DNA of 64,000 bases from the NCBI GenBank assembly GCA_964586175.1, contig CAZPGL010000002.1, positions 1-64,000 on the forward strand, given 5' to 3'. Source of the DNA: CAZPGL01 sp964586175. Its GTDB lineage: Bacteria > Actinomycetota > Acidimicrobiia > Acidimicrobiales > MedAcidi-G1. Below the pieces are notes generated by a model that saw only the letters and a list, made by a program, of their open reading frames with translations, had not been told where the DNA came from and searched no databases. Position numbers and translations under genes: made by a program. Positions 49,419 through 58,240 of the stretch are shown piece after piece; positions within the stretch are counted from its first letter, which is position 1; the number at the start of each line of letters is the position of its first letter.

Positions 49419-50906
49419 ATGCTCGCCCGAACCGTCACCGAGGCGGCCCGCGCCCACGGCGACCGCACGGCCCTGGTCACCAGCGCCGGGTTGTCGGTGA
49501 CCTACCGGCAGCTCGGCGTGGCGGTCGGCGAGGTGGCCGGCGGCCTGGCTGAACGGGGTGTCGGCGACGGTTCCACCGTGCTGCTGTCGCTGCCCTCGGG
49601 GTCCGACTACGTGGCCGTCTACGCGGCGGCCGACCACCTCGGCGCGGCAACCGCCGGCGTCAACCCTCGCCTCACCGCCCGCGAGCGGGCCGGCATCGCG
49701 GCGGCCGTCGCCCCTGACCTGGTCGTCACTACGGCGACGCTGGCCGCAGGACTGCCGCCGGAGGTGCCGACCGTGGAGTTCGACCCAGCGGCCGACGGCG
49801 GCCGGGTGGCCGCCGGACTGCGGTCCGCGGGGCCCGTCCCGCCCGCCGCGCCGCCCGACCCGGAGCGCCCGGTGTGCATCTGCTTCACCTCCGGATCGAC
49901 CGGCGACCCGAAGGGCGCCTGGTTCGCCGAACGGCAGCTGGCGGCCGTCGCCCGGTTCGACACCGACGGCGCCTGGGGAGGGGTCGGCCACACCATCGCC
50001 GCCACGGCCATGGCCCACGTCGGGTTCATGACCAAGCTCCCCTGGCAGCTGGCGGCCGGGGTGACCATCCACGTACTCGACCGGTGGAACGCCGCCGAGG
50101 TGCTGGACCTGGTGGTGCGCCACCGGATGCCCGCGGTCACCGGCGTGGCGGCCCAGATCGCCCTCATGCTGGCCCACCCCGGGTTCGACGACCTGGACCT
50201 CTCGGCCGTCCAAGCCATCGTGGTCGGCGGCGGCCCGTCACCCCCGGCCATGGTCGACGAGGCTCGGCGGCGCTTCGGTGCGCCCTATTCGATCCGTTAC
50301 TCGTCCACCGAATCGGGAGGCGTCGGCCTGGGCACGGCGCTCGACGCCGACGACGAGGAGGCCCTGCACACCATCGGTCGGCCCCGTCCAGGGGTGGAGG
50401 CCGAGGTCCGCGGCGACGACGGCGAGCTGCTGATCGACGGCGGGGTCGGCGAGCTGTGGCTGCGTACCCCGACGGCCATGTCCGGGTACTGGCTCGACCC
50501 CGAGGGCTCGGCGGCGACCCTGGTCGATGGGTGGCTGCGCACCGGCGACCTGGCCCAGATCGACGAGCGGGGGTGCTTCCGGCTGGCCGGTCGGGTCAAG
50601 GAGATGTACATCCGCGGCGGATACAACGTCTACCCCCAGGAGGTCGAGGCCGTCATCGGCACCCATCCGGCGGTGGCCCAGGTGGCCGTCGTGCCCCGGT
50701 CGGACCCGGTGATGGGTGAGGTCGGGGTGGCCGTCGTCGTGCCCGTCGACCCCCGGAACCCCCCGGACCTCGACGACCTGCGCCGCCATGGGCGGGGTGG
50801 CCTGTCGGGTTACAAGCTGCCCGAGGCGGTCCGGATCGTCGACGCCCTGCCCCTCAACAGCGGCGACAAGCTGGACCGGCGGCGCCTGACCGACGAGTCG
50901 GCCTGA
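49419..50906 (+). CDS. AMP-forming acyl-CoA synthetase
   Basis: 495 residues of the ANL superfamily. P-loop FTSGSTGDPKGAWF near residue 155, substrate-pocket RYSSTESGGVG, adenosine-binding RTGDLAQIDERGCF, and hinge GYNVYPQEVEAVI, with the catalytic Lys expected in LNSGDKLDRR near the end. It activates a carboxylic acid with ATP and CoA. The acyl substrate is not decidable; the adjacent cupin and the lipid genes at 35-45 kb suggest a fatty or aromatic acid. Confidence 0.9.
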   Translation: MLARTVTEAARAHGDRTALVTSAGLSVTYRQLGVAVGEVAGGLAERGVGDGSTVLLSLPSGSDYVAVYAAADHLGAATAGVNPRLTARERAGIAAAVAPDLVVTTATLAAGLPPEVPTVEFDPAADGGRVAAGLRSAGPVPPAAPPDPERPVCICFTSGSTGDPKGAWFAERQLAAVARFDTDGAWGGVGHTIAATAMAHVGFMTKLPWQLAAGVTIHVLDRWNAAEVLDLVVRHRMPAVTGVAAQIALMLAHPGFDDLDLSAVQAIVVGGGPSPPAMVDEARRRFGAPYSIRYSSTESGGVGLGTALDADDEEALHTIGRPRPGVEAEVRGDDGELLIDGGVGELWLRTPTAMSGYWLDPEGSAATLVDGWLRTGDLAQIDERGCFRLAGRVKEMYIRGGYNVYPQEVEAVIGTHPAVAQVAVVPRSDPVMGEVGVAVVVPVDPRNPPDLDDLRRHGRGGLSGYKLPEAVRIVDALPLNSGDKLDRRRLTDESA

Positions 50907-50919
50907 CCGGCCGGCCCGC

Positions 50920-51921
50920 TCAGCGCCGGCGCCCGCCCCGGGCCCGGCGCTCCCGTTCGACCTCCCGGGCCCGCTGCTGGTCCAACTCGGTGCGTAGCGC
51001 CCGGTAGCGGGCGACGCGGCGGGCGTCGACCTCGCCGGCGGTGACGGCTCCGACCACCGCACAGTCGGGTTCGGCACCGTGGGCGCAGTCGGCGAACCGG
51101 CATGACGCCGCCCGTTCCTCGAGGTCGCCGAACACCCGGTCGAGGGCTTCCTCGGCGTCCCAGATCCCCACGGCCCGGATGCCCGGCGTGTCGATCAACA
51201 GGGCTCCGTCGGCGGCCCGAACCAGCTCACGGTGCACCGTCGTGTGCCGACCCTTGTTATCGCCGGCCCGGACCTCTCCGGTGGCCAGGAGATCCTCACC
51301 CAGCAGGGCGTTGATCAGCGTCGACTTGCCGGCCCCCGACTCGCCGAGGAGTGCGACGGTGCGCCCGGCCCCCATCCACGGAGCCAGGGCCTCCAGGCCT
51401 TCGGGTTCCGTTCCGCCGAGCCCGACGGCGAACACCGGAACATCGTCGGCCACGGCACGCACCGTCGCCATCACCTCGCCCGCATCGGCGACCCGATCGG
51501 CCTTGGTCAGCACCACCGCGACGTCGGCACCGCTGTCCCGGCCGACGATCAGGAACCGCTCGAGCCGGCCCGGCGGGAGGGGCCGGTCGAGACCGTGGAC
51601 GATCAGCACCGTGTCGACGTTGGCCACCAGCACCTGCTCGACGACCGCCTCGGACGGGTCGCGCCGGGACACCGTGTTGGACCGGGGCAGCACCCGGGTG
51701 ATGAGCGGCCCGAGGTCCGGGTCGTCGGCGACGGCGACGAAGTCCCCGGTCGCCGGGGCCACCTCGCCCTGGGCCCGCTGGGAGTCGGAGAGGACCCGGA
51801 CCCGCCCGGCGCTGGTGACGACATCGCACTCGCCGCGGTCGACCCGCACGATGCGTCCAGGTACGCCCTCGTCGGGGAGGGGGCGGTCCCCCCAGCCGTA
51901 GTCGTCGAGGTCGTCGGTCAT
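50920..51921 (-). CDS. rsgA: Ribosome small-subunit GTPase RsgA
   Basis: 333 residues with the circularly permuted GTPase order: G4 (LTKADRV) precedes G1 (LLGESGAGKSTLINALLG) and G3 (LLIDTPGIR). The N-terminal OB fold and the C-terminal zinc finger CRFADCAHGAEPDC complete the family architecture. It checks late 30S assembly. ATG 51921 has TACCAT 9 nt upstream. It is convergent with the acyl-CoA synthetase gene and monocistronic. Confidence 0.93.
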   Translation of the reverse strand: MTDDLDDYGWGDRPLPDEGVPGRIVRVDRGECDVVTSAGRVRVLSDSQRAQGEVAPATGDFVAVADDPDLGPLITRVLPRSNTVSRRDPSEAVVEQVLVANVDTVLIVHGLDRPLPPGRLERFLIVGRDSGADVAVVLTKADRVADAGEVMATVRAVADDVPVFAVGLGGTEPEGLEALAPWMGAGRTVALLGESGAGKSTLINALLGEDLLATGEVRAGDNKGRHTTVHRELVRAADGALLIDTPGIRAVGIWDAEEALDRVFGDLEERAASCRFADCAHGAEPDCAVVGAVTAGEVDARRVARYRALRTELDQQRAREVERERRARGGRRR

Positions 51922-51963
51922 ACCCCCCCGATGGTAGGCGGCGACCCGGCCGGCCCCGGCCGA

Positions 51964-53154
51964 TCAGCCCAGACGGAGAGCCTCCAGCGGTTCCAGGCGG
52001 GCCGCCTTGGAGGACGGGTAGAGCCCGGCCACCACGGCCACAGCCACCGACACCGCGGCCCAGCCGATGAGCCCGGAGACCGACAGCACCATGGTGAAGC
52101 CCCGGTTGGCCGCCACGGCCCACACCACCCCAGCGCCGACGCCGGCGCCCACGATGCCACCGAGAACGCCGACGATCAGCGCCTCGAACAGGAACTGGAT
52201 GGCAATTGTGCCCCGTCGATGACCGAGCGCCCGTCGGATGCCGATCTCCGAGGAGCGCTGGATGACCGAGATGGACATGACGTTGGCGATGCCGACACCG
52301 CCGACGATCAGAGCCAGACCGCCCATCATCTTGGTCAGGTTGTTGAGGTTCTCGTCGACCTGGGACTGGGCGTCGAGCAGGTCGGTGGGGACGCTGGCCG
52401 TCGCCCCGTCCGGCCCGCCGAGGCTCACCACGGTCGGGATCTCCTCGGCCACCAGCCGGGTGTTGGTCGGCGCCCGGACGTACAGCCGGGTCGGGTCGGG
52501 TTCCTCGACGTCCCAGTCCTCCATGGCGTTGGCCATCGTGAGGAACACCGCCGAGTCCATCGAGGGCTCCAGCAGGACGTAGTCGAGCACCCCGACCACG
52601 CCGTACTCGAGGCCGTCCAGCTCGATGGTCCGGACCTCCCCGGGGAGGTAGCCGTACTCGTCAGCCAGGTCCCGGCCGATGACCGCGGCCCGGGCTGCAG
52701 TGGCCACGTCGAATTCGTTGAGGAAGCGTCCGCTCACCATCGGCACTTCGAGCGTCGCCGGCAGGTCGAGGTCACTGACGATGACCGGCACCGGGAAGGC
52801 CCGGTAGTGGTCGGCGGCCTCCGGGAACGGCAGGGTCACGATGTTGGACAGCTGGAGGGTGCCCGATACCGACGTCACATCGGGCAGCCGGGCCACCCGG
52901 TCGGCCGCCGTGGCCGGGATGACCGGTTCGCTGCTGAAGCCGCCGAGCGCCGACTGGGCATTGACCACGATCAGGTCGGTGCCCAGGTCCCGAAGCTTGG
53001 CCTTGAGGTCGCCCTTGGAGCTCTCGTTGATACCGATGGCGGCGACGATGGCCGCCACGCCGAGCACCGGGCCCAACATGATGAGCAGGGTGCGGACCTT
53101 GCGGGCCGTGAGACCGGCCACGGCCACCCGGAGCAGTTCACCGAACCGGCTCAC
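51964..53154 (-). CDS. MacB-type ABC transporter permease (FtsX domain)
   Basis: 396 residues with the MacB/FtsX architecture: an N-terminal helix (KVRTLLIMLGPVLGVAAIV), a large extracytoplasmic domain, then MGGLALIVGGVGIANVMSISV and two more helices. The HRRGTIAIQFLFEALIVG segment is the classic coupling/second-helix part. It overlaps the ATPase gene by 4 bp and, with the MFP at 53877, makes a tripartite-like exporter of macrolide/lipoprotein/peptide type. Confidence 0.89.
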   Translation of the reverse strand: MSRFGELLRVAVAGLTARKVRTLLIMLGPVLGVAAIVAAIGINESSKGDLKAKLRDLGTDLIVVNAQSALGGFSSEPVIPATAADRVARLPDVTSVSGTLQLSNIVTLPFPEAADHYRAFPVPVIVSDLDLPATLEVPMVSGRFLNEFDVATAARAAVIGRDLADEYGYLPGEVRTIELDGLEYGVVGVLDYVLLEPSMDSAVFLTMANAMEDWDVEEPDPTRLYVRAPTNTRLVAEEIPTVVSLGGPDGATASVPTDLLDAQSQVDENLNNLTKMMGGLALIVGGVGIANVMSISVIQRSSEIGIRRALGHRRGTIAIQFLFEALIVGVLGGIVGAGVGAGVVWAVAANRGFTMVLSVSGLIGWAAVSVAVAVVAGLYPSSKAARLEPLEALRLG

Positions 53155-53855
53155 GGCGTGCTCCCGACGCCGGCCTGGCGCTCGTCGCCGACGATGCGGC
53201 CATCCAACATGGTGATGCGCCGATCCGTACGGGACGCCACGTCCAGGTCGTGGGTCACGATGCAGATGGCCCGATCCGAGGACCGCAGATCGGCGAACAC
53301 CTCGAGCACGTTGGCCGCGTTGGCCGTGTCGAGCGCCCCGGTGGGCTCATCGGCCAGGACCAGCAGCGGTTCGGTGACCACGGCCCGGGCGATGGCCACC
53401 CGCTGTTGCTCGCCGCCGGACATCTGGATGGGCAGGTGGTCCTCCCGGTCGACGAGACCGACACGATCGAGGGCGGCCATGGCCCGCCGCCGCCGCTCCC
53501 GGCGGGTCAACCCGCGGTAGAGCAGGGCCGTCTCGACGTTGCCCCGGGCCGTCAGGTACGGGATCAGGTGGAACTGCTGGAAGACGAAGCCCACGACGTC
53601 GCCGCGCAACTGGGAGCGGGAGCCGTCCGGCAGCACCGTGATGTCCCGGCCGTCGATGCGGATCACCCCGGAGCTGACCTGGTCGAGCACCCCCAGCAGC
53701 CCGAGCATGGTGGACTTGCCGGAACCGGACGGCCCGACGATCGACAGGTAGTCACCGGCGGCGATGTCGAGGTCGACGTCGCGCAGGGCGTGCACCGGTG
53801 AGATCTCCCCGTACACCCGGGACACCCCCTCGAGGGTGATCAGCGACCGGCCCAT
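53151..53855 (-). CDS. ABC transporter ATP-binding protein (LolD/MacB type)
   Basis: 234 residues, complete ABC set: Walker A GPSGSGKSTMLGLLG, Q-loop FVFQQFHLIPYLT, signature MSGGEQQRVAIARAV, Walker B LVLADEPTGALD and the H-loop VTHDLDVASR. It powers the FtsX permease encoded next in the operon. Confidence 0.94.
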   Translation of the reverse strand: MGRSLITLEGVSRVYGEISPVHALRDVDLDIAAGDYLSIVGPSGSGKSTMLGLLGVLDQVSSGVIRIDGRDITVLPDGSRSQLRGDVVGFVFQQFHLIPYLTARGNVETALLYRGLTRRERRRRAMAALDRVGLVDREDHLPIQMSGGEQQRVAIARAVVTEPLLVLADEPTGALDTANAANVLEVFADLRSSDRAICIVTHDLDVASRTDRRITMLDGRIVGDERQAGVGSTP

Positions 53856-53876
53856 CGGACGTCGAACGCCGCCGGC

Positions 53877-56069
53877 TCAGCGCCGGTCGATCTCGAGGAT
53901 CACGTACTCGCCCGGGGCGACGCCGGATTCGATCTCGACCCAGGCGCCGTCGAGCATCCCGGTCGTCACGGGGCGGCGTTCGATGGCCCCCTCGGGGGTC
54001 ACGACCCGGACGAGGCTGTCGGCGCCGTCGCGCAGCACGGCGGCGATCGGCACGACGACGGCATCGACCGCTTCATCGACGACCACGTCGATAGCCACCG
54101 CGGCACCGTCGACCCCGGCCAGCGGAATCGACGTCTCGACGACCCCCTCGTAGGTCTCGGTGCCCCCGGCGGTCGACGCCGAGTCGTCGAGCTGGGTGAT
54201 GGTGCCGTCGACCTCCTGGTCGCCGGCCGACAGTTTGACGAGCACCTCCTGGCCGACGTCGAGCGACGCCCGCTCGGTCGGGGTGGCGAAGAGCCGGATG
54301 GTGAAATCGGGTTCGGTCAGCGACAGCAGGGTGCTGCCCTGCAGCACGAACTCGCCCTCGTCGACGGCCACGCTGCCCACCCGGGCCGGCCAGTCGGCCA
54401 CGATCATGTCCGTCGGGAGGAAGACCACGTCGTCGTCGATGGTGCGGATCTCGATGACCACCTCGGTCTCTCCGGCCGGCAGGAGGGCGGTGCCGCTGAT
54501 CACGTCGTAGTCCAGGCCGGGCTGGGCGCTGCCCGACACCGTGTAGTTCACCGACGTGTCCTCGTCGGGGGCCTGGTCGGCCACGATGGTTACCGTGCCA
54601 GTCTGCCCCTCGCTGACCACCCCGCCACCGCGGAGGGTCAGCTCGGGGAGGTCATCGGACACGATCTCGATCGACGCCGACTTGGGGCTCACCGCCGTGT
54701 ACGCCGCTTCGCCGTCGCCGTCGATATCGGGGTCGTCGATCACCGTCACCGTCAGGTATTCGCCGGCCTCGACCCGGTCGTCGGCCCGCAGGGCGATGTC
54801 CAGGTCCACCGAGTCGTTGCCGGTGGTGATGATGACCGAGCCGTCCGGCGTCACATAGTCGCGTCCCGCCGAGGCCCCGCCGCCGACCGAGTAGTGGATC
54901 TCGACGTCCTCGATGACGTCCCGGTGGGTGTCGAAGGTGAACGAGGCACTGCCGCTCTCCCCGACCGACTCGGAGTTGGCATGCACGTGCACCTCGGGTA
55001 CGAAGTCGGCCGTCGGGTCGACCACGACGACGATCGCCTCGGAGCGCCCGCCCACCGTGTACTGCGGCGAGTTGCCGAACAGGGCGCCGATGGTGACCTC
55101 CAGGTCCTCGTCGGGCTCGACGTCGTCGTCGACGAGGGTGGTGACGACCAGATCGACGGTGGTCTCGCCCGCCGGGAACAACACCGAGTCGCCGACCTCC
55201 TCGTAGTCGTCGCCCGACGTGACGTCGCCGCCGACGACCACGTTGACGATCAGGTCCGAGGACGGCGCCGGGTCGGCGGCGAAGGTGAAGGTCACCGAGT
55301 CGCCCTCGTCGACCGTCTCGGCGGAGGCCGACACGGTGATCGACGGCGGGTCGGCCGGCGCACCGACGGTGAGCAGGCGGCCCGTGCCGGCCGCCGACGC
55401 CCGGCGGGTCGTGTAGAGCAGGCCCCCGCCGGTGTCCCCGGACGGGGCGGCGACCGGTTCGACGGCCTCGACGGGCACGGCCTGGATGGTGAGCGACGCG
55501 GCGTTGCGGGCCCCGACCCGGTAGCCGGCACCGTTACTCAGCAGGGTCACCGTGACCACCTCGTCGACCTCGGAGGTGGCCGCCCCGTAGCCGTGGACGG
55601 CCTGCCAGGCCGCCAACCCGGCCCGGGTGTCCTCGGTGTAGTGGGTGTCGACGATGCCGACGTCGTGGCCGGCCGAGGTGAGGATGGTCTCCAACTGGAG
55701 CACGTCGGGCCCTTCGGCGCCCACGTCGAGTTGCCGGTAGAAGGCGAAGTCACCGTCGACGGCGACGGCCCGCCGGCCGTCGAGGGCGACCAGGACGTCG
55801 CCGGCGGCGATGGTGTCGCCATCGTCGATGAGCACGTCGCTCACCTTGCCGTCGACGGCCGAGTTGATGACCTGGAGCTCGTCCCGGCGCAGCTCGCCCT
55901 GAACGGTGATCTCGTCGGTCAGGGTGCGGACCGACACCACCTCGGCGATGGCCCGGTCCAGCCCGTCGTCGACGATGGTGGGCTCGTCGCTCCACGGCTG
56001 CCACAGGGCGACGGCCACGCCGGCGGCCACGACCACCGCCACAGCGGCCCACGCAACCCGGCCGCTCAC
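53877..56069 (-). CDS. Membrane-fusion adaptor with inserted PG-binding and three Calx-beta domains
   Basis: 730 residues, about twice a normal HlyD/MacA adaptor. Order: one N-terminal membrane helix, first barrel-sandwich half (INSAVDGKVSDVLIDDGDTI, residues 65-100), a PG-binding-1-like unit (115-175), then three Calx-beta repeats (about 242-350, 358-472, 475-545), each with VxEGxSxxFTF and a closing GETTVDLVV type strand, and then the second adaptor half (VGSVAVDEGEFVLQGSTLL) and beta-barrel to the end. Calx-beta domains bind calcium via acidic residues, many of which are present. They would extend the hairpin region far outside the membrane. It is translationally coupled to the lipoprotein gene upstream (4-bp overlap). 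Confidence 0.85.
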   Translation of the reverse strand: MSGRVAWAAVAVVVAAGVAVALWQPWSDEPTIVDDGLDRAIAEVVSVRTLTDEITVQGELRRDELQVINSAVDGKVSDVLIDDGDTIAAGDVLVALDGRRAVAVDGDFAFYRQLDVGAEGPDVLQLETILTSAGHDVGIVDTHYTEDTRAGLAAWQAVHGYGAATSEVDEVVTVTLLSNGAGYRVGARNAASLTIQAVPVEAVEPVAAPSGDTGGGLLYTTRRASAAGTGRLLTVGAPADPPSITVSASAETVDEGDSVTFTFAADPAPSSDLIVNVVVGGDVTSGDDYEEVGDSVLFPAGETTVDLVVTTLVDDDVEPDEDLEVTIGALFGNSPQYTVGGRSEAIVVVVDPTADFVPEVHVHANSESVGESGSASFTFDTHRDVIEDVEIHYSVGGGASAGRDYVTPDGSVIITTGNDSVDLDIALRADDRVEAGEYLTVTVIDDPDIDGDGEAAYTAVSPKSASIEIVSDDLPELTLRGGGVVSEGQTGTVTIVADQAPDEDTSVNYTVSGSAQPGLDYDVISGTALLPAGETEVVIEIRTIDDDVVFLPTDMIVADWPARVGSVAVDEGEFVLQGSTLLSLTEPDFTIRLFATPTERASLDVGQEVLVKLSAGDQEVDGTITQLDDSASTAGGTETYEGVVETSIPLAGVDGAAVAIDVVVDEAVDAVVVPIAAVLRDGADSLVRVVTPEGAIERRPVTTGMLDGAWVEIESGVAPGEYVILEIDRR

Positions 56070-56833
56070 GATCCGTCCCCGCCCTCGAGGTTGATCCGGC
56101 TCACGCAGTCACCGATCTGGTCGGCGTCGATGCGGCCGTCGGGGCTGCTGAACTGACCACCCGTGTTGAGCAGGCCGTTCTCGTCCGGAGTGAGCTCACC
56201 GATGTCCCAGCCCTTGCCCCGCAGGCAGTCGGTGATCAGGATCGTCTGCTCGTTCTCGACCATGATCTGGTCGGGGGTCATCGAGGCCCGCGACGACTCA
56301 TAGGCCTGGAAGGCCTCGGCGATCCCGGTGCGGCTGTTGCAGAGTTGGAGCGCCGAGATGTAGTCGGGGTTGTTGACCGGGGCACCGGCGCCGAGGTCGG
56401 GATTGGGCAGGCCGAGGAACTCCCAGCCCTCGACGTCCAGGCACTCGTTGAACCCGCCCAGCGCCTCCAGCAGCTTGAGGCCGGTCGGCGTGTCGTCCTC
56501 GGCCAGGGGCACCGTCTCCTTGGGCGGCTCGGTCGAGGTGGCCGACCCGTCCTCCACCGACCCGTCCTCCACCGACCCGTCCTCCGCCGACCCATCCTCC
56601 GCCGACCCATCCTCGACCGGCTCGTCGGAGGCGGGGTCCTCCCCGACGGTGGCCGTGTCGGTGGTGACGACCTCGGGGACCTCGTCAACCCCGTCGGGCA
56701 ACACGATCTCCACCGCGTCGTCGGCGCTGAGCACGACGATCGATCGGGTGCCCGAGGCGTCGCCACCCCCGGAACAGGCGGTGGCGACCAGCAGGCCGAC
56801 CACAGCCAGGACACCACGCGATGCTCCGAACAT
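56066..56833 (-). CDS. Secreted lipoprotein with acidic EDGS repeat, first gene of the exporter operon
   Basis: 255 residues: a signal peptide with lipobox VATACSGG (Cys near residue 20), a repeated acidic linker (SAEDGSAEDGSVEDGSVEDG), then a globular domain with conserved Cys-rich segments FNECLDVEGWEFLG, LQLCNSRTG and ITDCLRGKGWDIGE. The CxxxxGWD arrangement suggests a disulfide-stabilised fold. ATG 56833 has TATAGT 7 nt upstream and was preferred over an ATG 13 codons earlier. Its position suggests a periplasmic helper or substrate-capturing component of the ABC exporter. Confidence 0.78.
   Translation of the reverse strand: MFGASRGVLAVVGLLVATACSGGGDASGTRSIVVLSADDAVEIVLPDGVDEVPEVVTTDTATVGEDPASDEPVEDGSAEDGSAEDGSVEDGSVEDGSATSTEPPKETVPLAEDDTPTGLKLLEALGGFNECLDVEGWEFLGLPNPDLGAGAPVNNPDYISALQLCNSRTGIAEAFQAYESSRASMTPDQIMVENEQTILITDCLRGKGWDIGELTPDENGLLNTGGQFSSPDGRIDADQIGDCVSRINLEGGDGS
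56541..56615. repeat. 15-bp tandem repeat encoding EDGS[AV] units
   Basis: The unit gacccgtcctccacc or gacccatcctccgcc repeats five times with period 15, encoding in-frame EDGS[AV] pentapeptides in the lipoprotein linker. Two slightly different unit types are each present in adjacent pairs, which suggests duplication by blocks. Confidence 0.8.
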
Positions 56834-56911
56834 GGGGCGGACTATAGGGACCGAACCCCGGCCACCCGGCACCCGACCCGATCCCCTTAGTCAGACCCTA
56901 ATGTTGTCCGG

Positions 56912-58141
56912 GTGCCCGACTTCTTCCAGAACGGGGTCATCGCCACCCTTCACCGGCTGGGCGACCGGCCGGTCGCCGAGCTCGAGGCCGAGCTGACGGC
57001 CTGGGGTGCCGACCGGCCCATGGCGTTGGTGATCCCGTGCCTGTACGCCGAGCTGGACGGCCCGGCGCTGAAGCACATCGTGGACGAGCTGGCCGCCGTG
57101 CCCTACCTGGACGAGATCGTGATCGGCCTCGACCGGGCCGACGCCGACGGCTTCGCCCACGCCCGCCAATTCTTCTCCCGACTCCCCCAGCATCACCGCA
57201 TCGTCTGGAACGACGGCCCCGGGCTGCAGGCGGTCGACGACGAGCTGGCCGACCATGGCTTGGCTCCGGCCGAACCGGGCAAGGGGCGCAACGCCTGGTA
57301 CTGCCTGGGCTACCTCCTGGCCGCCGACCGGGCCCGCATCATCGCCCTCCACGACGCCGACATCCTCACCTACGACCGGTCGTTGCCGGCCCGCCTGCTC
57401 CACCCGCTGGCCCATCCCGACCTCGACTTCGCCTTCGCCAAGGGCTTCTACGATCGGGCCGTTCCCGGAACCGACGGCTCCAGCGGCTTCAACGGACGGG
57501 TCTCCCGACTCTGCCTGACCCCGCTGGTCCGCGCCCTGGCGATGACCTTCGGGTCCAGCGACCACCTCGATTACCTCGACAGCTTCCGGTACCCGCTGGC
57601 CGGCGAGTGCGCCATGGACCTCAGCGTGGCCCGTTCGCTGCGGGTGCCCTCGGACTGGGGGCTGGAGATCGGCGTGCTGTCGGAGGTGTTCCGCCGCTAC
57701 ACCCCGAACCGGGTGTGCCAGGTCGACCTGGCCGGCGGCTACGACCACAAGCACCAGGGCCTGTCACCCGACGACCGAACTGGCGGCCTCCACCGGATGA
57801 GCGGGGACATCGCCAAGGCCCTGTTCCGCAAACTGGCCGTGTCCGGGGTGGTGCTCACCTCCGAGAGCTTCCGGACCATCCGCGCCACGTACACGCGGGT
57901 GGCCGACGACCTCATCGACCGCTACCAGGCCGACGCGACCATCAACGGCATCCGGTACGACCGGGCGGCCGAGGAAGCGGCGGTCGCCCTGTTCGGCGAG
58001 GCCATCCTGCGGGCCGGAGCCGAAGTGCTCGCCGACCCCACCGGATCGCCGTTCATCCCCAGCTGGGCCCGGGTCGCCGAGGCCCTCCCCCACCTGCCGG
58101 CCCGTCTGGTCGAGGCCGTGGAGGCTGACGCCGGCCGCTGA
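56912..58141 (+). CDS. Glucosyl-3-phosphoglycerate synthase-like glycosyltransferase (GT81 type)
   Basis: 409 residues. The N-terminus FFQNGVIATLHRLGDR and the block VIPCLYAELDGPALKHIVDEL are typical of GpgS-like enzymes; the nucleotide-sugar site is LHDADILTYDR with a DxD. Downstream LAGECAMDLSVARSLRVPSDWGLEIGVLSE and YDHKHQGLSPDD are also conserved. It would transfer glucose from a nucleotide sugar to 3-phosphoglycerate, the first step to glucosylglycerate, a compatible solute and precursor of methylglucose lipopolysaccharide. The GTG start has TAATGT 11 nt upstream. No phosphatase (gpgP) is adjacent. Confidence 0.84.
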   Translation: MPDFFQNGVIATLHRLGDRPVAELEAELTAWGADRPMALVIPCLYAELDGPALKHIVDELAAVPYLDEIVIGLDRADADGFAHARQFFSRLPQHHRIVWNDGPGLQAVDDELADHGLAPAEPGKGRNAWYCLGYLLAADRARIIALHDADILTYDRSLPARLLHPLAHPDLDFAFAKGFYDRAVPGTDGSSGFNGRVSRLCLTPLVRALAMTFGSSDHLDYLDSFRYPLAGECAMDLSVARSLRVPSDWGLEIGVLSEVFRRYTPNRVCQVDLAGGYDHKHQGLSPDDRTGGLHRMSGDIAKALFRKLAVSGVVLTSESFRTIRATYTRVADDLIDRYQADATINGIRYDRAAEEAAVALFGEAILRAGAEVLADPTGSPFIPSWARVAEALPHLPARLVEAVEADAGR

Positions 58142-58207
58142 TCGGCGCTCATCAACTCCTCACCTCCCGCTCAACCCGCGGTCACCTGGGCCCTCGATGG
58201 TGGGACC

Positions 58208-58240
58208 ATGACTCCGATGACCTCCGCTCCCGGTCGATGA
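58208..58240 (+). CDS. Possible 10-aa leader peptide overlapping the DUF1800 start
   Basis: ATG 58208 opens a 10-codon frame, MTPMTSAPGR, whose TGA overlaps the ATG of the DUF1800 gene (58237) as ATGA. This could be a translated upstream frame used for coupling. It has no stand-alone ribosome-binding site, so it may be accidental. Confidence 0.25.
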   Translation: MTPMTSAPGR

